This document shows positions 14,904-24,148 of a stretch of DNA of 64,000 bases, piece after piece. The DNA lies in contig JASUSA010000004.1 in assembly GCA_030446305.1 (NCBI GenBank), positions 1-64,000 on the forward strand. The letters run 5' to 3'. Below the pieces are notes generated by a model, which was not told the DNA's origin, made no database searches, and saw only the letters and a list, made by a program, of their open reading frames with translations. How positions within the stretch are numbered: the first letter of the stretch is position 1; every line of letters starts with the position of its first letter. This DNA is from Clostridiales bacterium (lineage in GTDB: Bacteria; Bacillota; Clostridia; Peptostreptococcales; Acidaminobacteraceae). The translations under genes and the position numbers were made by a program.

Positions 14904-17324
14904 GTGTTAAAACAACGGATTAAAAATGGCACGCTGATCTTTGACGGCGCTATGGGAACTTATCTACAAAAAAGCGGCATGGCGGCAGGTGAACACCCTG
15001 AGACGCTAAATATAACACAGCCGGCATTGATTCAGTCAATACACATGAAGTACTTAAAAGCGGGCTGCGATGTCCTTACGACCAATACGTTTGGGGCAAG
15101 CCCGCTAAAATATCCGGATGAAATTGCACCTGCCATTGAAGCAGCTGTTGCGAATGCCAAAGCGGCTATTGATGCTTACCAACGCGAAACCGGCGATTTT
15201 TCTCCTAAATATATTGCATTGGATCTTGGTCCGATTGGCCAGTTACTGGCACCAATGGGCACCCTTTCATTTGACGATGCATATGAGAGCTATCGCATTC
15301 AAGCAGAAATTGGCATCAGAGCAGGCTGCGATCTCATTTTAATTGAGACGCAAACCGACATATATGAAGCAAAGGCGGCTGTTCTGGCATCAAAGGCCAG
15401 TGGTGATCGCCCTATTTTCTGCACCATGTCTTTTGAAACAGGTGGGCGCACGTTTATGGGAACCGATATCCAGAGCATGGCGACAATTCTCGAAGATTTA
15501 GGCGTTGATGCCCTTGGCTTAAATTGTTCATTTGGGCCAAAGGAAATGCTGCCGCTCGTTGAAGCGCTAATTGCTGAAACATCGTGTCCAATTCTCATCC
15601 AGCCAAATGCAGGTCTGCCAAAGACCATTGACAACATTACGGTATACGATACCAAACCTTCAACCTTTAAAGCTATTATGACAGAAATTAGGTCACTTGG
15701 CGTCATGCATATCGGCGGCTGCTGCGGTACCGATGAGCAATATATAGCCGCGCTGAAAGAAATTGTGGAATTAATGCCGTCGCCAGATCGAAAACCAGCG
15801 CCAGAGCGATTTAGAATTGCGTCATATGCAAAGACGGTAACCATTGGTGAAGGCGCGCCTGTCGTCATTGGCGAGCGCCTTAATCCAACGGGGAAAAAGC
15901 GATTAAAGGAAGCGTTAAGACAGCAGGATAAAGACTATATATTAAAGGAAGCCATTTCACAGATTGAACAAGGTGCGGCGGTGCTGGATCTCAACATCGG
16001 CTTGCCGGAAATAGATGAAGCACAGCTGATGCCCGTACTCATCCGTGAAATACAGGGAATTGCAGATATTCCAATCCAAATCGATTCATCAGATCTCAAT
16101 TGTTTAGAAGCTGCTGCGAAACATTATAACGGCAAACCGCTGATTAATTCTGTCAGCGGAAAGCGCGAATCGCTGGATACGGTATTGCCGATTGTAAAAC
16201 GTTACGGTGCATGTGTTCTAGGGCTGACACTTGATGATGACGGCATCCCATCTGCCGCAGAAGCTCGATTTGCCATTGCGGAAAAGATCGTCCGTGAAGC
16301 GATGGCTTTAGGCATTCCAAAACGCAACATCATCATTGACTGTCTTGCATTGACGGCATCAGCGCAGCAGTCAGATGTCATCGAAACCATTAAGGCCATT
16401 AAACTCGTAAAATCACGCTTAGGGGTTCCCACTGTACTCGGTGTCAGCAATGTGTCCTTTGGGCTGCCCTATCGGCAGCTCTTGAATCAAACCTTCTATA
16501 TTATGGCGATGACAGCAGGGCTGGATGCAGCGATTATCAACCCCGGCCACCAGGAAATGATGTCGGCGCGCGATGCCTTCAATGTCCTAAACGGATGGGA
16601 CGAGCAATCCCAAAATTATATTCAAACCTATGGTCATATTACCAAGCGCGTTGAAAACGTTCAGCAAGAGGCGGCAGGCAGTGCTAACAGTGATGAAGCA
16701 GCAACAGGCGGGCTTTATGATATCATTCTAAAAGGCTTTAAAGGTCAGGCCGGTGAGCGCGTAGAAGATTTACTCAAAACGATGGCGCCAATGGCCGTAG
16801 TCGATGACATCATTATTCCGGCCCTTAACGATGTCGGCAGCCGTTTTGAAAATGGAACGATCTTTTTACCGCAGCTCATTCAGTCGGCAGAAACGGTCCA
16901 GCAAGCTTTTGAAAAACTCAAAGCGGCACTAAGCGCTGTTGATGGCGGTTCGATCTCGAAGGGAAAACTGGTTTTGGCAACCGTTCACCACGATGTTCAC
17001 GATATTGGCAAAAATATTGTTAAAGTCATTTTGCAGAATTATGGTTTTGACGTCATTGATTTAGGCAAAGACGTCCCGCCAGAGGCTATTCTCGAAGCAT
17101 GTGAACAGCATGATATTAAAGTTGTCGGCTTAAGTGCACTGATGACATCGACTGTGACATCAATGGAAAAAACAATTGCGTTAATTAGAAAAGAACGGCC
17201 TGAAACGGTTTTTATCGTTGGCGGCGCTGTGCTTAATCCTGAATACGCTCAGATGATTCAAGCCGATCACTATGCAAAAGATGCACGGGAAACCGCGCAG
17301 ATTGTGCAGCAGTTATTTCGTTAA
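14904..17324 (+). CDS. metH: Cobalamin-dependent methionine synthase without activation domain
   Basis: Transfers a methyl group from 5-methyl-THF to homocysteine through methylcobalamin. In its 806 residues the order is: homocysteine-binding domain (about 1-290) with zinc ligands in GLNCSFGP and GGCCGT, pterin-binding domain (about 310-570, starting VIGERLNPTGKKR), cap and cobalamin-binding domain (about 590-806) with the B12 lower-ligand motif DVHDIGKN. The C-terminal reactivation domain present in E. coli MetH (1227 residues) is absent and is supplied by the preceding gene. The start is GTG 14904, eight bases after GGAGGG. It is part of the metF transcript and so probably under SAM control. 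Confidence 0.95.
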   Translation: MLKQRIKNGTLIFDGAMGTYLQKSGMAAGEHPETLNITQPALIQSIHMKYLKAGCDVLTTNTFGASPLKYPDEIAPAIEAAVANAKAAIDAYQRETGDFSPKYIALDLGPIGQLLAPMGTLSFDDAYESYRIQAEIGIRAGCDLILIETQTDIYEAKAAVLASKASGDRPIFCTMSFETGGRTFMGTDIQSMATILEDLGVDALGLNCSFGPKEMLPLVEALIAETSCPILIQPNAGLPKTIDNITVYDTKPSTFKAIMTEIRSLGVMHIGGCCGTDEQYIAALKEIVELMPSPDRKPAPERFRIASYAKTVTIGEGAPVVIGERLNPTGKKRLKEALRQQDKDYILKEAISQIEQGAAVLDLNIGLPEIDEAQLMPVLIREIQGIADIPIQIDSSDLNCLEAAAKHYNGKPLINSVSGKRESLDTVLPIVKRYGACVLGLTLDDDGIPSAAEARFAIAEKIVREAMALGIPKRNIIIDCLALTASAQQSDVIETIKAIKLVKSRLGVPTVLGVSNVSFGLPYRQLLNQTFYIMAMTAGLDAAIINPGHQEMMSARDAFNVLNGWDEQSQNYIQTYGHITKRVENVQQEAAGSANSDEAATGGLYDIILKGFKGQAGERVEDLLKTMAPMAVVDDIIIPALNDVGSRFENGTIFLPQLIQSAETVQQAFEKLKAALSAVDGGSISKGKLVLATVHHDVHDIGKNIVKVILQNYGFDVIDLGKDVPPEAILEACEQHDIKVVGLSALMTSTVTSMEKTIALIRKERPETVFIVGGAVLNPEYAQMIQADHYAKDARETAQIVQQLFR

Positions 17325-17419
17325 AACCCATAGATTAGTATTGCGTTAGAAAGCCATTAGAATACACTAGAAACCTTGAATTCCGCTTATTGATGCTATA
17401 AACTTACAGTATAGAGAAG

Positions 17420-17507
17420 CGTTAAGGCAATGGTATCATTACCTTTAACGGATCCTACACGACAAAATGTGGTATTTTCGCATGATGAAAAGGGTACCAA
17501 TTGTCGT
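17420..17507 (+). other. Two consecutive strong hairpins between metH and pspC
   Basis: Hairpin A (17420-17450): CGTTAAGG-C-AATG, loop GTAT, CATT-A-CCTTTAACG. Hairpin B (17459-17507): ACGACAA, TGGTA-TTTTC, loop GCATGAT, GAAAA, TACCA, TTGTCGT. Neither has a T-run, so they are not ordinary terminators on this strand. Their regularity suggests a structured RNA, an mRNA 3' end, or a protein-binding site. Nothing else is seen from 17325 to 17547. Confidence 0.6.
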
Positions 17508-17559
17508 AAAAGGATAAAAATTTGAAAGAGGCAATTTTCTCAGTTACTTGGAGGTAAAC

Positions 17560-17802
17560 ATGGCGAAGAATAAACTTTGTAAAATTAGATCGGAAGGTAG
17601 AGTTTCTGGTGTTTGTGCCGGATTAGCGGATTATTTTAATATTGATGTCACCATTATTCGACTTATCTTTGTCCTCACGGCATTCTTTGGCGTTGGATCA
17701 CCAATCCTGATCTACATCGTTTTAGCCATCGTCCTGCCGGAATACGACCCCGATTCAGTTGATTTCGAAGAAGTGTATGACGACGATGATGAGCGCTACT
17801 AA
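17560..17802 (+). CDS. PspC domain protein
   Basis: An 80-residue small membrane protein with the PspC signature: the N-terminal KIRSEGRVSGVCAGLADYFNIDVTIIRLIF segment (residues ~8-37) followed by one hydrophobic helix (VLTAFFGVGSPILIYIVLAIVLP) and an acidic C-terminal tail (DDDDE). In enterobacteria PspC takes part in the phage-shock membrane stress response; in Bacillota such small stand-alone proteins have no settled role. ATG 17560 lies behind TTGGAGG; an in-frame TTG at 17548 overlaps that site. It is a single gene bounded by hairpins upstream and a terminator downstream. Confidence 0.88.
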   Translation: MAKNKLCKIRSEGRVSGVCAGLADYFNIDVTIIRLIFVLTAFFGVGSPILIYIVLAIVLPEYDPDSVDFEEVYDDDDERY

Positions 17803-17841
17803 TCTGATAAAATGCGACAGCGACAATATGATTTTTTTATA

Positions 17842-17882
17842 AACGCAGGATTCCATCTCAATGATGGCATGCTGCGTTTTTT
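17842..17882 (+). terminator. Intrinsic terminator after pspC
   Basis: AACGCAG (17842-17848) pairs with CTGCGTT (17872-17878), with inner stem CCATC/GATGG (17853-17857 and 17863-17867), followed by six Ts. Confidence 0.9.
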
Positions 17883-17928
17883 ACGAATATGTTATCTTAT
17901 TAGAATGGTTATTCCTAATGATTGGCTG

Positions 17929-17934
17929 TATAAT
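17929..17934 (+). promoter_or_regulatory. -10 box upstream of the YjjI gene
   Basis: A consensus TATAAT lies about 60 bases before the start codon, but no convincing -35 hexamer stands 16-18 bases upstream. It is the best promoter candidate in this gap. Confidence 0.4.
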
Positions 17935-17991
17935 AAGAAGAGAGGAAATGAAAATCATTCGGATACAGAAAAATAGATAGGATGCGATAAC

Positions 17992-19473
17992 ATGAAAAAC
18001 GAAATACTTAAAACCATTGTCGACCCCGTACTTACCTATGAAATGAAAGTCAATACTTTGGCGAAGCATGCGGAAAACTGTTTGGATGTTCTCCCACAGA
18101 CCGAAGCGCTTAAAGCGTATCGAGAAGCAGGCATTATCTGTGATCTCTTCGAAGGCAATGCACCCTACAGACCAAGATACATTCTGCCTGACTATGCGCG
18201 CTTCATGGCGGAGGGCAGTGCCTTTTTAAATTTGAAACCTGCAGAAGACCTTGAAGATGCGTTAAATAATTTGATGATTTTATATCGCCATGTCCCTTCC
18301 ATCACAACATTTCCCGTCTTTATAGGCGAACTGGATAAACTTCTGGAACCATACATTGAAGATGAAGCGACGGCTTACCGTGCCATTAAACGTTTTTTAA
18401 AGTACATTGATCGAACCATTACAGATTCATTTTGTCATGCGAACATTGGACCGGAGGCAACAGTAGCGGGACGCTTGATTTTAAAAGCAGAAAGAGAACT
18501 TCAAGATTCGATTCCGAATATTACCCTTAAATACAGTGCGGAAACGCCTGATGACTTTGCAATGGATGCCATTGAAACAAGCTTTATTACGGCGAAACCG
18601 AGTTTTGCCAATCATATGATGTTTACAGAAGAACTGGGTGACCGCTATGCGATTGCCAGCTGTTACAACGGCCTTTCAAAAGGCGGCGGCGCCTTTACAC
18701 TGACACGGCTTGTGCTATCGCGACTTGCAGAGAAAACAGAGGACTACCAGCACTTTTTAAAGGTGCTGCTGCCGGATGTCGTTAAAGAAATGATTGGATA
18801 CATTCATGCGCGCGTCGATTTTATTGATCGTGAAGTGGCGTTTTTTGATCATAGCTTTTTAGTCGAAGAGGGACTTTTAGACCGCAACCGTTTTGCGGCG
18901 ATGTTCGGTCTCGTGGGCTTGGCAGAGACAGTGAACCATTTTCAGCCTTCCGGATGCCGTTATGGTCATGACGCCATGGCAAATCAAATGGGCGTCGAAA
19001 TCATGGATCATTTAGAGGCATTGGTTAAGTCGTATACGCATGATCGCCTGTGGCCTGATGGACACTGCATGCTCCACGCACAGGTTGGGATTGATACTGA
19101 TTTTGGCATTTCGCCAGGTGTTCGCATTCCAATTGGCGAAGAACCGGATCTATATAGCCACCTGTCACAAATCGAACAATTTCATAAATACTTCCCGTCT
19201 GGTGTTGGCGATATTTTTGCATTTGATGAAACGGTCGAACGCAATCCGCAATACGTTCTTGATATTATCAAGGGGGCATTTAAACGCGGCATGCGCTATG
19301 TGTCATTCTATGGTGCAGATGCAGACGTCATCCGCATTACAGGATATCTCGTGAAGAAATCGGAGATTGAAAAATTGTCAAAAGGCGAGCAGGTACTTCG
19401 CGATACAGTTGTACTGGGAAAAGGTGCCGTTGACAATGGCCGTGTTCTGGAACGAAAAGTGACGGGACTTTAA
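17992..19473 (+). CDS. yjjI: YjjI-family glycyl-radical enzyme
   Basis: A 493-residue protein of the uncharacterised YjjI glycyl-radical family, which is related to pyruvate formate-lyase; its reaction is unknown. The glycyl-radical motif IRITGY is visible near the C-terminus (Gly451), and SCYNGLSKGGGAF (nt about 18657-18697) contains the likely catalytic cysteine. The length is close to that of E. coli YjjI (516). Its activase (YjjW-like) is encoded at 21218-21916, but a - strand YibE/F gene lies between them, whereas in E. coli the two are neighbours. As an oxygen-sensitive radical enzyme it fits an anaerobe. The ribosome site is weak (ATAGGATG). Confidence 0.85.
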   Translation: MKNEILKTIVDPVLTYEMKVNTLAKHAENCLDVLPQTEALKAYREAGIICDLFEGNAPYRPRYILPDYARFMAEGSAFLNLKPAEDLEDALNNLMILYRHVPSITTFPVFIGELDKLLEPYIEDEATAYRAIKRFLKYIDRTITDSFCHANIGPEATVAGRLILKAERELQDSIPNITLKYSAETPDDFAMDAIETSFITAKPSFANHMMFTEELGDRYAIASCYNGLSKGGGAFTLTRLVLSRLAEKTEDYQHFLKVLLPDVVKEMIGYIHARVDFIDREVAFFDHSFLVEEGLLDRNRFAAMFGLVGLAETVNHFQPSGCRYGHDAMANQMGVEIMDHLEALVKSYTHDRLWPDGHCMLHAQVGIDTDFGISPGVRIPIGEEPDLYSHLSQIEQFHKYFPSGVGDIFAFDETVERNPQYVLDIIKGAFKRGMRYVSFYGADADVIRITGYLVKKSEIEKLSKGEQVLRDTVVLGKGAVDNGRVLERKVTGL

Positions 19474-19591
19474 GCAAAGCATAAGGCTTAACGCTTAACA
19501 CGCCGTTTATGATGGCTGATCACGTGAAAATGGTTGGATGCCGGTGCGTTAATGGCAATAGAAATAAAGGGATACGATCATATTAAATAGG

Positions 19592-19652
19592 AAACCCCCG
19601 TGACTTCAAACTGCGTTATCACAGCGCAGGCTGCTGTCCACGGGGGTTTTGT
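19592..19652 (+). terminator. Terminator after the YjjI gene
   Basis: AAACCCCCGTG (19592-19602) pairs perfectly with CACGGGGGTTT (19639-19649), with an inner CTGCG/CGCAG stem. The flanking A and T runs mean it could act on either strand. Confidence 0.88.
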
Positions 19653-19680
19653 GCTGAATGATAGGCGTTACCAAATAATT

Positions 19681-19730
19681 AAAAGCATGCTCAAATCGTG
19701 CAGCTTCCAGTGTTGTTGAAGTGGGAGCAT
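19681..19730 (-). terminator. Possible terminator of the YibE/F gene
   Basis: Read on the - strand, ATGCTC and GAGCAT (+ strand 19725-19730 and 19687-19692) form an outer stem around a CTTC/GAAG stem, followed by GCTTTTAATT. It begins directly at the stop codon. The stem is short with a large interior. Confidence 0.4.
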
Positions 19731-20882
19731 TTAAACAGTGCTTTTTTTCGTATAAAGGACTGCGGCAATAAAAGCCGTCAGCGGCATCGTGAATAAAATG
19801 CCAAGGCTCCCGATCAGCGCCTGCAGGATTTCTGTAACGATAACCTCTCGGTTGAGGACATCAATGACCGAAGGATTATAAGAAACCATTAGCAGAACGA
19901 AAGAAAGGGAACTGCCAATATAGGCTAAAATAAGTGTGTTTGACATCGTTCCCATGATATCTTTGCCAATGTTGAGGCCGGAACGAAATAAAGCGCTTCT
20001 GGATAAGCCGGGAGAAGATTGCTTGAGTTCATACAAAGAAGAGGCGATCGACATTGCGACATCCATAATAGCGCCCAAGGCGCCAATGAGGATGGCAGCA
20101 TAAATGATGCCCTTTAGATCAATGGGATTATCCGGGTTGATAAACATGAGATAGGCTGAATCTTCATCGACAAAACCGGTGAGTTTTAATGCGCTGTTTA
20201 AGAAGAGCGTTAGCGCTGCAGAAACGAGAACGCCGCTAAAACAGCCAATGATGGCGCAGTAGCTCTTTTGATTGTAGCCGTTGATGATGAGCAGCGTCGT
20301 CAATGTTACGAAAATGCAGACGGCAATTGTCCAGAGGTAGATATTAAACCCTGACAAAATAGCCGGAATGAAAACAAAGAAGATGGCCAAAACGGTTAAA
20401 GACAGTGAAACGAGGGTATTGATTCCCTGACGTCGGCCAAATAGGATTAAAAGTGCGCCAAAGACGAGTGCAAGATAAATGAGTGCGTCAGTTCGCTGAT
20501 ACTCTCCCAGAGACCACTCGGCACCGATGGCTTCATCCGGATAATGATAGAGAATGATCTTGTCACCGACGTCAACAGGTCTTAACTGCATTAAAATAAA
20601 CGTGTTCAGATTTTGATAACCTGTGACAACAGTGCCTTTGCCGTCACCGCGCAGGATTTCTGCTTTGAAAATGATGGTTTCATTGGTATAGTTCTCCGTT
20701 TCACTGATGGCAACCGTATCTTTTTGATGATCCAGTATTTCAGTGACGCGGGCCTGTTCAACTTCTGTATTGTTTTGGCCTTCAAAAGCAGTGAGTTGTT
20801 TCGTGGCATATTGATTGCCAAGCCAGAGCAGGGCAATGGCGAGGAAGAGTGTTAAAAGATAGCGCACATTTTTTGACATCAT
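19731..20882 (-). CDS. YibE/F family multi-pass membrane protein
   Basis: A 383-residue integral membrane protein matching the YibE/F family in layout. It has an N-terminal membrane anchor (residues ~7-24), a soluble extracytoplasmic domain (about 25-125) with the segments ARVTEIL and VTGYQNL and the motif VGDKIILY, then about seven or eight membrane helices with the conserved loop GALGAIMDVAMSIASSLYEL. The biochemical role of this family is not established, although some members have been discussed as transport-related. It is transcribed against its neighbours and lies between the YjjI enzyme and its activase, with its own promoter. The ribosome site is weak, and the start could be either of two adjacent ATGs. 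Confidence 0.82.
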   Translation of the reverse strand: MMSKNVRYLLTLFLAIALLWLGNQYATKQLTAFEGQNNTEVEQARVTEILDHQKDTVAISETENYTNETIIFKAEILRGDGKGTVVTGYQNLNTFILMQLRPVDVGDKIILYHYPDEAIGAEWSLGEYQRTDALIYLALVFGALLILFGRRQGINTLVSLSLTVLAIFFVFIPAILSGFNIYLWTIAVCIFVTLTTLLIINGYNQKSYCAIIGCFSGVLVSAALTLFLNSALKLTGFVDEDSAYLMFINPDNPIDLKGIIYAAILIGALGAIMDVAMSIASSLYELKQSSPGLSRSALFRSGLNIGKDIMGTMSNTLILAYIGSSLSFVLLMVSYNPSVIDVLNREVIVTEILQALIGSLGILFTMPLTAFIAAVLYTKKSTV

Positions 20883-20975
20883 AATAGGACTCTACTTTCA
20901 TTGTAATTATTGAGACTGATGTAATGGGTTGATTAGAAACAGCACGGTAGACTTCACATGCGATTTAACAAGTAA

Positions 20976-21004
20976 AGTATATCAAAGTTGCCAATGCCAT
21001 GCAA
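20976..21004 (-). promoter_or_regulatory. Promoter of the YibE/F gene
   Basis: On the - strand TTGCAT (+ 20999-21004), 17 bases, then TATACT (+ 20976-20981) forms a near-consensus sigma-A promoter about 95 bases before the start codon. In the same 335-base divergent region an inverted repeat GAATTCC/GGAATTC lies further right near 21045-21100. Confidence 0.65.
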
Positions 21005-21176
21005 TTTAATAAAGATGGCAACAGATGAAACGGTATTATTTGAATTCCAAGCCTTTCACCACAAGATGTATATCACTCGTATGACGGGAATTCAACATAT
21101 GGTAGTGATGGCTTACCCAAGGACGCTTGCGCAATTTTCTTAATTATGTGAAATTAACGTTACATATGCGAATTTA

Positions 21177-21185
21177 TGCTATAAT
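21177..21185 (+). promoter_or_regulatory. Extended -10 promoter of the YjjW-like gene
   Basis: TGC-TATAAT (21177-21185) is a perfect extended -10 element about 33 bases before the start codon at 21218. The -35 region is poor. Confidence 0.6.
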
Positions 21186-21217
21186 AAATAGCAGAACGAA
21201 TGTTTGCAGGAGACGCT

Positions 21218-21916
21218 ATGATTGGTTATGTCAGAAATATCATTACACATTCGGCGGTAGATGGTCCCGGCAATCGGCTCGTCATTTTTTTGCAGGGGTG
21301 CAATTTTAATTGCCGATATTGTCACAATCCGGAAACGATACCGCGCGATTGGGAAAACAGCAGTTTTCAAATGGCTGTGTCGGATTTGGTCGATGAAGTA
21401 GGCAAATATATCGACTATTTGTCCGGTGTTACATTTTCGGGTGGCGAATGCACACTGCAGTCAGCATTTTTATTGGCTTGCTGCCGCGCCCTCAAGGAAC
21501 GGGGGATTCATATTCTCATTGACAGCAACGGATCTGCATCAAAAGAGACGCTTTTATCACTAGCGGCCTATGCAGATGGCTTTATGATTGATCTCAAAGC
21601 TTTTTCAGGACATTTGCACAAAGTCCTGACAGACGCCGGCAACGCACATGTGCTCGCCAATATATTGGTTTTAGCACAATACGGAAAGCTTCATGAAGTG
21701 CGTATGGTCGTCGTCCCGGACTTTGCCGATACACGTGAATCAATTACATGGCTGGCAGATCAGCATTTGCTGCATATCCCAATTAAACTGATAAAATACC
21801 GTGCACACGGTGTGACAGATCGGGCAAAAGCACTTGTCCCCCCAACAGATGATGAAATGCAAGTCTTAAAAGCATATGCAGAAAAAATGGGCTTTCATAA
21901 GGTTACCGTTGTGTAA
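21218..21916 (+). CDS. yjjW: Glycyl-radical enzyme activase (radical SAM, YjjW-like)
   Basis: A 232-residue radical-SAM enzyme that would install the glycyl radical on the YjjI protein. The start region has the activase signature VDGPGNRLVIFLQGCNFNC, with the cluster motif C28-x3-C32-x2-C35, and SGGE (SAM-binding) follows near residue 75. It is shorter than E. coli YjjW (287 residues), with no room for a ferredoxin-like insert, resembling the pyruvate formate-lyase activase in size. Start 21218 is chosen because GCAGGAG precedes it; an upstream in-frame ATG at 21200 has no site. The pairing with YjjI is inferred from proximity and family. Confidence 0.87.
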   Translation: MIGYVRNIITHSAVDGPGNRLVIFLQGCNFNCRYCHNPETIPRDWENSSFQMAVSDLVDEVGKYIDYLSGVTFSGGECTLQSAFLLACCRALKERGIHILIDSNGSASKETLLSLAAYADGFMIDLKAFSGHLHKVLTDAGNAHVLANILVLAQYGKLHEVRMVVVPDFADTRESITWLADQHLLHIPIKLIKYRAHGVTDRAKALVPPTDDEMQVLKAYAEKMGFHKVTVV

Positions 21917-21971
21917 TGATGAGAGACGCATAGTGCTTAGAGCGAAATAGATACGTAAGAAGGAGGTTGCT

Positions 21972-22325
21972 ATGCTGTTTATGCTGATTGTTAAAGCATC
22001 AAAAAATGCAGAAGCGGGTAATCTGCCAAGCCCAGCGCTGATTGAGGCAATGACGCAGTACAATCAAGCGCTGGTAACGGCGGGCGTTCGCGTTATGGCA
22101 AAAGGGCTTCACCCCAGCGTCGAAGGCATACGGCTTTCGTTTCCGGCGAGCGGAGAGAAACCGATTGTTATTGAAGGTCCCTTTGAACCGACATCGGATG
22201 TGGTAGCTGGTTTTATCCTCATAGACGTTGCTTCAAAAGAAGAAGCTGTGGATTGGGCCATGAAAATGCCGGATCCTCAGGGTGATGGTGAAGGGCAAAT
22301 TGAACTGAGACAGGTTTTTGAATAA
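21972..22325 (+). CDS. YCII-related (DGPF) domain protein
   Basis: A 117-residue protein with the dimeric alpha/beta-barrel YCII/DGPF layout: MLFMLIVKASKNAEAG at the N-terminus, IEAMTQYNQALVTAGV, the IEGPF segment that gives the family its name (near residue 74), and VDWAMKMPDP. Members are widespread and mostly of unknown function; some are fused to ECF sigma factors in other phyla. An excellent AGAAGGAGG ribosome site precedes the ATG. It follows the activase by 55 bases with no terminator, so it may share its transcript, but no functional link is evident. Confidence 0.82.
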   Translation: MLFMLIVKASKNAEAGNLPSPALIEAMTQYNQALVTAGVRVMAKGLHPSVEGIRLSFPASGEKPIVIEGPFEPTSDVVAGFILIDVASKEEAVDWAMKMPDPQGDGEGQIELRQVFE

Positions 22326-22470
22326 ATGAGATGTCTTACATAATGGATGCACGTGTATGAAGCGGCAGGCATATAAACCCCAAAATATCAAACGTATGCA
22401 GTAAAAAAAGTGAGGCTGTACGATCAATGCCTGCTGAAAATAATTTAAAAAAACGACATAAGGAGTTTTA

Positions 22471-23076
22471 ATGATAGATTATATTAAAGGCGATCTGGTT
22501 CATATTGATGTCGATCATATCGTTGTGGACAATCGTGGCGTCGGTTATCAGATACTAACATCGCGGCAATCTCAAAATGAACTGATGATGATGGAAGGCG
22601 AGATTATCTGCTATACGCAGTTGATTGTGAGAGAAGATGCGATGCAGCTCGTCGGCTTTGCTTCAAAAGACGAGCGGGCCATGTTTCAAAAGCTGACGTC
22701 AGTTAGCGGGATCGGTACCAAAGTCGCCATTGGCATGCTGTCGCATCAGGATTATCGGCAATTGGCGCTTATGATTATGAAAGGTGATATAAAGGGAATC
22801 ACTGCTGCACCGGGCGTTGGCAAAAAGACAGCCGAACGCCTTGTTTTAGAGCTAAAAGACAAGGTTGGTTATTTTGGCGGGGAGCAGGCGATGACGGTGG
22901 AAGCTGATATGCCCGATGCAGCAAATGCCTCTGTTTATTCGGATGCGCTTGAAGCACTTATGTCTCTGGGCTATGCAAAGAACGATGCAGAACATATGCT
23001 GAGGGGCATTGATGTGGCATCAATGACGGCGGAATCGGTGATCAAAGCGGCGCTTAAGAAAATGATGGGCATGTAA
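22471..23076 (+). CDS. ruvA: Holliday junction branch migration protein RuvA
   Basis: RuvA binds four-way DNA junctions and loads RuvB in recombinational repair. The 201-residue protein has the N-terminal OB domain ([26 protein letters not shown] begins it), the two helix-hairpin-helix motifs ([14 protein letters not shown] and [17 protein letters not shown], residues ~75-130), and the C-terminal domain III (about 150-201) that contacts RuvB. Length is standard. An AAGGAG ribosome site precedes the ATG. It is followed closely by ruvB, the usual order. Confidence 0.97.
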   Translation: MIDYIKGDLVHIDVDHIVVDNRGVGYQILTSRQSQNELMMMEGEIICYTQLIVREDAMQLVGFASKDERAMFQKLTSVSGIGTKVAIGMLSHQDYRQLALMIMKGDIKGITAAPGVGKKTAERLVLELKDKVGYFGGEQAMTVEADMPDAANASVYSDALEALMSLGYAKNDAEHMLRGIDVASMTAESVIKAALKKMMGM

Positions 23077-23111
23077 AGGCGTCAATAATGGTGTCAGAAA
23101 AAGGAGTCAAA

Positions 23112-24140
23112 ATGGATCGTTTTATTACGCCGAACTTAATGGCGGAAGACAGTCAGGAAATTTCCATCCGACCAAGTCGAATGGCTGATTATATTGGTCA
23201 AACCAAAACAAAAGAAAAGCTTACAATTTTTATGGAAGCGGCAAAAATGCGTGACGAATCGCTCGATCACGTTTTGCTGTACGGACCGCCGGGATTGGGA
23301 AAGACGACGCTGTCCTGCATTATTGCCAATGAGATGAACGTGGCGATTAAAGTGACATCCGGTCCCGCCATTGAGCGTCCCGGTGATCTCGCGGCTATCC
23401 TCACCAGTATGAAGCCAAATGATGTGCTTTTTATTGATGAAATTCACCGATTGAGTCGGCACGTTGAAGAGGTTCTCTACCCCGCGATGGAGGACTTTGC
23501 CATTGATATCGTCATCGGCAAGGGGCCTGGCGCGCGTTCTGTCAGACTGGATCTTCCAAAGTTTACGTTGATTGGTGCGACAACGCGTGCAGGACAATTG
23601 ACATCGCCGCTTAGAGATCGGTTTGGCGTCATCTGCAAACTGGAATTGTACGATTCTGAGGATTTGGCTGAAATTATAAAGCGTTCTGCATCTGTGCTGG
23701 CGATAGAAATTGATGATGCCGCCGCGGTTGAAATGGCAATGCGGAGCCGAGGTACACCGAGAATTGTCAATCGATTGCTGAAACGGGTCAGAGACTATGC
23801 GCAAGTGAGGGGCGAGGGGGTCATCACCCTTGAGATTGCCAAGGCGGCGCTCAATCTTCTCGAAGTAGATGCATTGGGACTTGATGCTGTTGACAGACGA
23901 ATCATTGACCATATGATTTCGAATTTTGACGGCGGCCCTGTGGGACTGGAGACCTTGGCTGCGGCAACGGGTGAAGAAGCGACAACTATTGAAGATGTTT
24001 ATGAACCCTATCTTATGCAGATCGGTTTCATTAATCGTACGCCGAGAGGCAGGGTTGTAACCAACCGAGCAAGGCAGCATCTGGGCTATCAGCTTATTTT
24101 GGAAAGTGAGCAGCTAAGTCTTTCAATAGAAGATTTATAG
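23112..24140 (+). CDS. ruvB: Holliday junction branch migration ATPase RuvB
   Basis: RuvB is the hexameric AAA+ motor that drives branch migration with RuvA. The 342-residue protein shows [19 protein letters not shown] at the N-terminus, Walker [10 protein letters not shown] (about residue 57), Walker [10 protein letters not shown], the sensor-1 region [18 protein letters not shown], and a C-terminal winged-helix domain ending in TPRGRV and the following basic residues. ATG 23112 lies just after AAAGGAG; an in-frame ATG at 23088 lacks a ribosome site. It is co-transcribed with ruvA and probably with the following spoIID-like gene (8-base gap). Confidence 0.97.
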   Translation: MDRFITPNLMAEDSQEISIRPSRMADYIGQTKTKEKLTIFMEAAKMRDESLDHVLLYGPPGLGKTTLSCIIANEMNVAIKVTSGPAIERPGDLAAILTSMKPNDVLFIDEIHRLSRHVEEVLYPAMEDFAIDIVIGKGPGARSVRLDLPKFTLIGATTRAGQLTSPLRDRFGVICKLELYDSEDLAEIIKRSASVLAIEIDDAAAVEMAMRSRGTPRIVNRLLKRVRDYAQVRGEGVITLEIAKAALNLLEVDALGLDAVDRRIIDHMISNFDGGPVGLETLAAATGEEATTIEDVYEPYLMQIGFINRTPRGRVVTNRARQHLGYQLILESEQLSLSIEDL

Positions 24141-24148
24141 GAGGTTTC

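Noticed and set aside
23136-24080. 314-codon - strand ORF opposite ruvB
   Set aside because: It is a shadow of a conserved gene, with no ribosome site and no recognisable domain.
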